Assembly: GCA_009693225.1 (NCBI GenBank)
Contig: SHXP01000060.1
Span: forward strand, 1 to 11,024
DNA: 11,024 nucleotides
Direction of reading: 5' to 3'
From: Limnohabitans sp.
GTDB lineage: Bacteria; Pseudomonadota; Gammaproteobacteria; Burkholderiales; Burkholderiaceae_C
The notes beneath the pieces are model-generated. The model saw nothing but the letters and a program-made list of their open reading frames with translations, was not told the DNA's origin and did not search any database. A program made the position numbers and the translations under genes. Each line of letters starts with the position of its first letter. Position 1 is the first letter of the stretch. Of this stretch, positions 7,380 to 11,024 are shown piece by piece.

Positions 7380-10300
7380 GCCGGGTCCTGTTCCTGCGGC
7401 ATTGCAGGTGCGGCGCAGGCGCGCAACACAGGTCCGTAGAGCTGTCGGGCCAGCGCGGTAAATGCCTTGATGTCCATGTCGTCAAAGCCATTGAAAGCCC
7501 GTTGCACATAGGGTGAAGTCTGACACTCACCCGGGCTGTTGCGCACACCGTTGAATGCCTTGCGCGCTTCGGCCAGTGCCCGCTGATCTGCAAAGCGGGC
7601 TTGGGCGGAAACAGCGGCGCGCTCGTGTTCGGTCACATAGGCACACGCGGTTTTCAGCGGCAGCGGCAAGGGCTGAGACCAGGCCTGCCGGTACAGGAAA
7701 ACCAGTTCCCGTAACAAGTTCACAGCCTCTTGCTGCGGCAGCGGCTGCATGCACACCACACCGTCGGCGCCGCTGAGCACACTGGTGGTGACGGTACCGG
7801 CGGCGTTGGCCGTGAGATGTCCCAGCCACAGCAGCGGCAAGGTGTGCAAACGTATGCCCTTGCCTTTGTCCTGGAACACATTGCCCGCGCGCATGTCCAT
7901 TTGCAAGGCGCTGGCGACGGCATGCTGTCGCCAGCGCAAGATGTCGCCGCCCCAGGGCAGACTCAGTTGCGATCCATGCGCCTGCAATTCAAACAACTGT
8001 GCGGGCAATACGGTATCGCTGTCTTGCTGCCAGGCTTGAAAACCCGACAGTACCTGTTGCTGCAAACTCAGAAGCTGGGTCTGCTGGGCCTGACCGGCAC
8101 CGGCCATGGCCAGTTCGCCCTGACGTTTTAAATGCTGCAACACATCCCTGGCATCTGTGGCATACAAGACCTGTTGTTTCAACCTGTAGCCGTGTAAGCC
8201 GTGCAGGGCAAACGGCTCGTTTTCATCGTCTTCTTCCTCGGGCAGGTCCAGATGAACCTGCAAATGGTGCTTGAAAAACACCTCCAGCGGCTGGCGCAAC
8301 AAAGTGAGCACTGCCTGCGCGGTCAGCTCGGCGGGCGGCGGCAGACTGCGCTTAGTGCTGTCGAGGCTGAGGTCGGCGGCGGCGCTGCGCACAGCCTGCC
8401 AGTCGGCGGCGTAAGTGGCAAAGCCCGAGCCCTGCCGGAAATAGCTGGCGGAAAAGGGTTGCAGCGGTTGCAACAGCGCCTCAAACACCTGTTTGTTCTT
8501 GTCGGGATGCACAAAGCATTGGTTCAGGTGGTCCATCAGTTGTGCCACCAGCACCGATGCCGGCAACGGTGCATGGTCGCTGGCGCGCCTGCCCTGCCAG
8601 GAGATGTACAAACGCTGGCGTGCCGACAGCAACGCCTCCAGAAACAGGTAACGGTCGTCTTCACGCCTGGCGCGGTCGCCGGGCCGTTGCTGCCCCGGTC
8701 TGCTGATCAAATCAAAGTCACGCGGTGCCGGACTGCGCGGATAGGCGCTGTCGTTCATGCCCAGCAGACACACCACCTTGAAAGGAATGGCGCGCATGGG
8801 CATGAGCGTGGCGAACTGCACACCGCCTGCGGCAAAACGCCGTTGCAAACTGATGTTGTCGAGTTGCGCCAGCCAGTGACTGCGCAACACGCCCAGACCC
8901 ACAGGCTCATCGAAACCTGCCAACTGGCAATCGCTCAGCCAGTCTTCCAGCGGTGCCGTCGCCTGATCGAGCACACGCTGCTCGGCATCGTCTGCAGGTT
9001 TGAAAAAGCGCTCTGTCAATGACTGCATCAGCGGCAACCACTGCGCTGGTGTGCGATCGACGTGCAATTCAAGCAAGCTGCGGCCCATGTCGTCCAGCCA
9101 TTGCAGCAGGCCGCTGATCAGCCTGGCGTCGAGTCCGTCTATCCCCGCCTGTGCTGCGCTGCCCTGCCACACCGGATGTTGTGCCTGCGCCCCGCTGGCA
9201 TAGCCCAGCAGCAACCGCCGCAGGCCGAAAGCCCAGGTGTTTTGGTCGGCGTCGGGCAGGGCTGCCGGTATGCCCCAGGGCCGGCGGTGTTCCGGGTCCA
9301 GCCCCCAGCGCACCCCGGCAGCCGACAGCCATTCGTGCAATTGAACAACATCGGCTTCGCTCACGCCATAGCGTTCGCGAACCGCCTTGACCTGGAACAA
9401 ACCCAGCCAGTCGCGCAGGCTCAGGCGCAGTTGCGGCAATTGCAGCAAGCTGTCGAGCGCCTGCACCAGCGGATGGCTGTGCGGCGTGCTGTCGGTGACT
9501 GAAAACGGCAGGTCCAACGCGCTGCGGCCACTGCCTGCATAACGGCCGAACACCGCTTGTATGTGCGGCGCAAACACAGCCATGTCGGGCACCATGACCA
9601 TGATGTCATCGGCCTGCAACTGCGGGTCGGCGTTCAGCCAGCCCAGTACCCGGTCGTGCAATACCTCGACCTCGCGCTGTGCACTGTGCGCCTGCACAAA
9701 GATGACGCTGTCATCTGCCGTCTGCGCTGATGCCAATGCCGGAGTCGGCGTCTGCAGATTCAAGATGCCGGACTGCAACTGCTGCAACACCATCGGGCGC
9801 TGCTGCAAGTCAAGCGCTTCCTGCACCGGATCGACAAACACGCTGACACGTTCATAGTGCGGCGAGTTTTCGTCCACGGCTTCAAACCGGTCGATGGCGT
9901 GCAGGTAGTCGCGTCCCTGCCTGCCCCAGGAGGCCAGCAGCGGATGGCCGCCCGCAGACAGGTCTTCGCTGAGATGGCCCCAGTGTTCACGGCAAGGGTT
10001 GTGCACAAACATCAGCACCGGCAGATGCCGGCCCAGCGCAACCAGCGCCTGCATGGTTTGCATGGGCAAGGCGGTGATACCGAAGACCATCAGGCGCGGC
10101 GGCAAACCAGCGATGCTGCCGGGTTCGCGCTGCTTCAATTCGCGCAGAAACGACTCATGCACCTCTGAACGCGCTTCAAAACCTGAGGCCTGCTGCTGAT
10201 GCACATCGCTGAGCAAGTCGCGCCACATGGCGGCCTGCCAGCGCTGGCCGGGCGGCAGCGGCTCAGCCCGGTCCAGCGTGTCTCTTTCTTGCGCCCACTG

Positions 10301-10771
10301 CTGCAACCAGTCTGAACGGTAGTTTTGATAGCCTTCCAGCACATCGGCGAGTTGCTGCGACAAGTGGTAGGCGCGTATGCCGCCGGTGTCCCCGTCCAGG
10401 TAATGCGCCAAGGCAGCGAAACGCGGGTCGGCCAGCCAGTGCGGCAATCTGCGCCATATACGCCAGGCCAGCGGGGATTTGTCCAGCGGCATGGTAACGG
10501 GCAGGCGGTCAGTACCCAGCACGCTGCGGTAAATCTGCCACAACTGGCTGGAAGGCAAGGCCATGCGGGTGGCCGCGCAAATACCCAGTGCATCATCCTG
10601 CGCCAGCGACACGCTGAGCCAGTGCTTCATGCCGTTGCTTTGCACCAGCACGGTTTCAGCGGCCAGCGGCGGCAACGGGTTGTTGCGGATGTGCGCGACC
10701 AGCAGGTCGCGCAATCCTTCCATGCGGTTGCTGTGCAACACCATGAATCCGGTACGTGGGCTGGGCGTCAT
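7376..10771 (-). CDS. recC: RecBCD gamma subunit, Chi-recognition scaffold RecC
   Basis: A 1131-residue RecC, close to the E. coli length (about 1120). The start region VLHSNRMEGLRDLL (11-24) and LVQSNGMKHWLS (42-53), the YRSDWLQQW segment (151-159), the core PFKVVCLLGMNDSAYPR (663-679) and a C-terminal nuclease-like domain (from about 815) are typical. RecC keeps the folds of a helicase and a nuclease but not their active sites. It splits the DNA strands and reads Chi as single-stranded DNA passes through it. No Walker A motif is seen, as expected. Compared with E. coli from memory, some Chi-contact positions are substituted (see findings). The start at 10771 has no good Shine-Dalgarno. The in-frame ATG at 10742-10744 (residue 10) would begin exactly where E. 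coli RecC does and is an alternative. The 66 bases upstream hold a hairpin but no convincing promoter. recB follows with a four-base overlap. Confidence 0.96.
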   Translation of the reverse strand: MTPSPRTGFMVLHSNRMEGLRDLLVAHIRNNPLPPLAAETVLVQSNGMKHWLSVSLAQDDALGICAATRMALPSSQLWQIYRSVLGTDRLPVTMPLDKSPLAWRIWRRLPHWLADPRFAALAHYLDGDTGGIRAYHLSQQLADVLEGYQNYRSDWLQQWAQERDTLDRAEPLPPGQRWQAAMWRDLLSDVHQQQASGFEARSEVHESFLRELKQREPGSIAGLPPRLMVFGITALPMQTMQALVALGRHLPVLMFVHNPCREHWGHLSEDLSAGGHPLLASWGRQGRDYLHAIDRFEAVDENSPHYERVSVFVDPVQEALDLQQRPMVLQQLQSGILNLQTPTPALASAQTADDSVIFVQAHSAQREVEVLHDRVLGWLNADPQLQADDIMVMVPDMAVFAPHIQAVFGRYAGSGRSALDLPFSVTDSTPHSHPLVQALDSLLQLPQLRLSLRDWLGLFQVKAVRERYGVSEADVVQLHEWLSAAGVRWGLDPEHRRPWGIPAALPDADQNTWAFGLRRLLLGYASGAQAQHPVWQGSAAQAGIDGLDARLISGLLQWLDDMGRSLLELHVDRTPAQWLPLMQSLTERFFKPADDAEQRVLDQATAPLEDWLSDCQLAGFDEPVGLGVLRSHWLAQLDNISLQRRFAAGGVQFATLMPMRAIPFKVVCLLGMNDSAYPRSPAPRDFDLISRPGQQRPGDRARREDDRYLFLEALLSARQRLYISWQGRRASDHAPLPASVLVAQLMDHLNQCFVHPDKNKQVFEALLQPLQPFSASYFRQGSGFATYAADWQAVRSAAADLSLDSTKRSLPPPAELTAQAVLTLLRQPLEVFFKHHLQVHLDLPEEEDDENEPFALHGLHGYRLKQQVLYATDARDVLQHLKRQGELAMAGAGQAQQTQLLSLQQQVLSGFQAWQQDSDTVLPAQLFELQAHGSQLSLPWGGDILRWRQHAVASALQMDMRAGNVFQDKGKGIRLHTLPLLWLGHLTANAAGTVTTSVLSGADGVVCMQPLPQQEAVNLLRELVFLYRQAWSQPLPLPLKTACAYVTEHERAAVSAQARFADQRALAEARKAFNGVRNSPGECQTSPYVQRAFNGFDDMDIKAFTALARQLYGPVLRACAAPAMPQEQDPA

Positions 10772-10805
10772 CGGTAGGCTTGTGAAAAACAGACCCCCAG
10801 CTTAA

Positions 10806-10825
10806 GCCATGAACAGGCTCATGGC
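10806..10825 (-). terminator. Hairpin between the upstream gene and recC, possible weak terminator
   Basis: GCCATGA (10806-10812) and TCATGGC (10819-10825) form a perfect seven-pair stem with a six-base loop, just after the stop of the preceding gene on the minus strand. The nearest T run on that strand (five Ts) comes about 20 bases later, after a G-rich stretch, so this is not a standard intrinsic terminator. An alternative stem, GGCTC (10816-10820) with GAGCC (10828-10832), overlaps it. It could partly end transcription, or protect the 3' end while still allowing read-through into recC. Confidence 0.35.
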
Positions 10826-10837
10826 GCGAGCCCGTGA

Positions 10838-11024
10838 CTATTTGGTCAGCGGCTTGCCGTCCTTGTCGAACGTATAGGTCAGGTCTTTCTCGATCTGACC
10901 CTCGCAGGCCGCCGCCATATTGCGTTTGGCATTGCCGCAGGCGATATTGGCCGAGGTCATGATGTCATCCTTGGCCGGATCGCCTTTTTTGGTGCAGAAA
11001 TACTCGTACTGGCTTTTGGTCTGC
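10838..11024 (-). CDS. Unrecognised protein, C-terminal part
   Basis: The last 61-62 codons of a minus-strand gene whose start lies beyond the window. The stop is TAG at 10838-10840. The readable part includes QYEYFCTKKGDP, then DDIMTSANIACGNAKRN, AAACEGQIEKDLTYTFDK and ends KDGKPLTK. It has three cysteines and many lysine and aspartate residues, with no membrane segment. The composition would fit a small secreted or periplasmic protein with disulfides, but no signal peptide can be seen because the N-terminus is missing. I do not recognise the family. It is co-directional with recC, 66 bases from its start, so co-transcription is possible unless the hairpin between them ends the message. Confidence 0.65.
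   Translation of the reverse strand, partial: QTKSQYEYFCTKKGDPAKDDIMTSANIACGNAKRNMAAACEGQIEKDLTYTFDKDGKPLTK

Overview
The window reads as chromosomal DNA from a GC-rich proteobacterium. The protein flavour (RecBCD, a surface-adhesin E-like protein, a TIGR01244-type sulfurtransferase, an Smr protein) fits a betaproteobacterium, most likely Burkholderiales. That placement rests on protein character and remembered gene neighbourhoods, not on a search.

Layout. Bases 1-148 are the right-hand end of an IS6-family insertion sequence: the last 30 codons of its transposase and a terminal inverted repeat ending in ACAGAACC. Only 11 bases separate the IS end from the start of an Smr-domain gene on the plus strand (160-792). 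Next is a 264-base non-coding stretch between convergent genes (793-1056), with a short direct repeat and an imperfect inverted repeat that may end transcription. Everything after that is on the minus strand and reads right to left: the 3' end of an unrecognised gene (10838-11024), recC (7376-10771), recB (3699-7379), recD (1957-3702), a secreted surface-adhesin E-like protein (1412-1924) and a rhodanese-like TIGR01244 protein (1057-1392).

How the genes work together. recC, recB and recD encode the complete RecBCD helicase-nuclease, which processes double-strand DNA ends for RecA-mediated recombination and degrades linear foreign DNA. recC/recB and recB/recD each overlap by four bases (ATGA), which points to one mRNA and coupled translation. 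All helicase motifs of RecB and RecD and the nuclease residues of RecB are present, so the complex looks functional. The last two genes follow after 32 and 19 bases with no evident terminator and probably share the transcript, although their link to DNA repair is unclear.

I found no convincing new system. This is mostly an ordinary housekeeping region. The points most worth following up are the IS insertion at the front edge of the smr gene, and the substitutions in RecC at positions that bind Chi in E. coli, which suggest a different Chi sequence in this lineage.
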